Position numbers and translations under genes: made by a program
NCBI GenBank assembly: GCA_017960985.1
Contig: JAGCYD010000028.1
Coordinates: 1 to 64,000, forward strand
Length of the DNA: 64,000 nucleotides
DNA from: Bacteroidaceae bacterium
GTDB taxonomy: Bacteria > Bacteroidota > Bacteroidia > Bacteroidales > Bacteroidaceae
Reading direction: 5' to 3'
The notes under the pieces: generated by a model
What the model was told of the DNA's origin: nothing
What the model saw: only the letters and a program-made list of their open reading frames with translations
Databases searched by the model: none
In this document: positions 62,994 through 64,000 of the stretch, piece by piece
Numbering within the stretch: position 1 is the stretch's first letter
Layout: the number at the start of each line of letters is the position of its first letter

Positions 62994-64000
62994 ATGCAGA
63001 AACCTTACGATTACCTGATAGTCGGTTCGGGATTGATGGGCGCCACCTTTGCCCATCTGGCAACAAAGGCGGGAAAGCGCTGCCTTGTGGTGGAACGACG
63101 ACAGCATACAGGGGGGAACATCCATTGTGAGGAGGTGGAGAATATCCATGTGCATCAGTATGGCGCACATATCCTCCATACGAGTAACCGCGAGGTGTGG
63201 CGCTTTGTGAATGACATCGTTGAGTGTAACCGCTATACCAATTCGCCCGTAGCCAACTACAAAGGGAAACTCTATAACCTGCCCTTCAACATGAACACCT
63301 TTTACCAGATGTGGGGGGTACATACGCCTGCGGAGGCGCAGAAGTGTCTGGAAACACAGCGCGCCGAGGCGCTTCGACAACTGAACGGGCGTGAACCGCA
63401 GAATTTGGAGGAACAGGCGCTGACACTTGTCGGGCGCGACATCTACGAATGCCTTATCAAGGGCTATACCGAGAAGCAGTGGGGCAGACCTTGTACCGAA
63501 CTGCCAGCATTCATCATCAAACGACTGCCCGTCAGGTTGGTTTTCGACAACAATTATTTCAACGACACCTATCAGGGCATTCCCGTCGGTGGTTATAACC
63601 GTTTGACGGAGGGATTGCTTGCTGGCGTGGAGGTGCGTCTGGGTGTGGACTATCTGGCGCATCGGGCTGAACTGGATGCCTTGGCCGATAAAGTGTTCTA
63701 TACAGGACCTATCGATGCCTACTTCGACTATTCATTGGGACATCTGGCATATCGCACGGTGCGCTTCGAGACGGAAATGCTGGACATTCCGAATTATCAG
63801 GGGAATGCGGTGGTGAACTATACCGAGCGCGAGGTGCCTTATACGCGTATCATTGAGCATAAGCATTTCGAGAGTTTCGGCGCTGCTGTGGAGGCGAACC
63901 CCAAGACGGTGATTAGCCGGGAGTATAGTGTGGAGTGGACACCGGGCATGGAACCTTATTACCCAGTGAACGACGAACAGAACAGCCAGTTGCTGGCACG
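62994..64000 (+). CDS. glf: UDP-galactopyranose mutase (partial, runs off the window)
   Basis: FAD enzyme converting UDP-galactopyranose to UDP-galactofuranose for surface polysaccharides. The frame stays open to the window edge (335 complete codons). FAD-binding DYLIVGSGLMGATFAHLA (residues 6-23), ERRQHTGGNIHCE, HQYGAHILHTS, FNMNTFYQMWG and KGYTEKQWGRPCTEL are all diagnostic. The family length is about 370-380 aa, so only the C-terminal tip is missing. It is 9 bases behind btuD, though functionally unrelated. Confidence 0.95.
   Translation, partial: MQKPYDYLIVGSGLMGATFAHLATKAGKRCLVVERRQHTGGNIHCEEVENIHVHQYGAHILHTSNREVWRFVNDIVECNRYTNSPVANYKGKLYNLPFNMNTFYQMWGVHTPAEAQKCLETQRAEALRQLNGREPQNLEEQALTLVGRDIYECLIKGYTEKQWGRPCTELPAFIIKRLPVRLVFDNNYFNDTYQGIPVGGYNRLTEGLLAGVEVRLGVDYLAHRAELDALADKVFYTGPIDAYFDYSLGHLAYRTVRFETEMLDIPNYQGNAVVNYTEREVPYTRIIEHKHFESFGAAVEANPKTVISREYSVEWTPGMEPYYPVNDEQNSQLLA

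Overview
The window is chromosomal DNA of a member of the Bacteroidales, most likely Prevotella or a close relative. The sequence-based reasons are the many promoters of the form TTTG-N19..21-TAnnTTTG typical of Bacteroidetes, the dispersed parts of a type IX secretion system (PorW/SprE, PorX, PorT, PorE), a V-type ATPase operon with a DUF2764 gene, a BtuB/BtuG/BtuH-type cobalamin locus, secreted glycosidases with dockerin-like ends, and a rhamnose operon of the Bacteroides type. Genus is inferred from recalled gene content only.

Layout. 1-490: end of a 23S gene, 5S gene and terminator. 587-6208: rsmA, a flippase-like membrane protein and a very large fusion (glycosyltransferase, DUF4922 and SpoIID). 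6356-11646: L-rhamnose operon rhaB-rhaA-MFS-rhaD-rhaM. 11700-12005: a repeat array and tRNA-Pro(GGG). 12069-18662: aroA, a small membrane protein, porW, porX and tsaE. 18673-25718: asd, a CPA2 antiporter, a large secreted repeat protein, lolD and rplS. 25720-28390: a repeat-rich island containing an orphan HsdR-like nuclease gene and, upstream of it, a strongly structured RNA gene not visible as a CDS. 28393-31018: split 5'-nucleotidase, porT and a small ferredoxin. 31125-38800: V-ATPase operon with sodium-type K subunit motifs. 38802-48189: porE, topB and two GH43-like secreted enzymes. 48203-52073: polyferredoxin, aldo/keto reductase, tatA and tatC. 52143-62984: cobalamin riboswitch and btuH-btuG-PKD lipoprotein-btuB-btuF-btuC, then a 2.2-kb insertion (repeat arrays, KilA-N gene, AT-rich lipoprotein gene), then btuD under its own promoter. 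62994-64000: start of glf, cut by the window edge.

How genes work together. PorW, PorX, PorT and PorE belong to the type IX export route; one GH43-like enzyme here ends in a tail resembling a type IX sorting signal. The Tat translocase genes sit directly behind two iron-sulfur proteins with twin-arginine motifs. The cobalamin cluster forms a complete uptake path from surface lipoproteins through the TonB receptor to an ABC importer, but its ATPase gene has been separated from the riboswitch-controlled part.

Most unusual content. (1) A candidate ~215-nt structured RNA at 27886-28101 with its own promoter and terminator-like end, beside an orphan PD-(D/E)XK nuclease; the pair lies between related inverted repeats. 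(2) Several intergenic arrays with 20-24 bp period and small dyads in many units, two of which (28.26 kb and 60.3 kb) are inverted copies of one another. (3) Short repeats inside genes: a KDLK-type repeat shared by atpI and btuF, and a 14-bp inverted repeat that would bury the btuB start codon.
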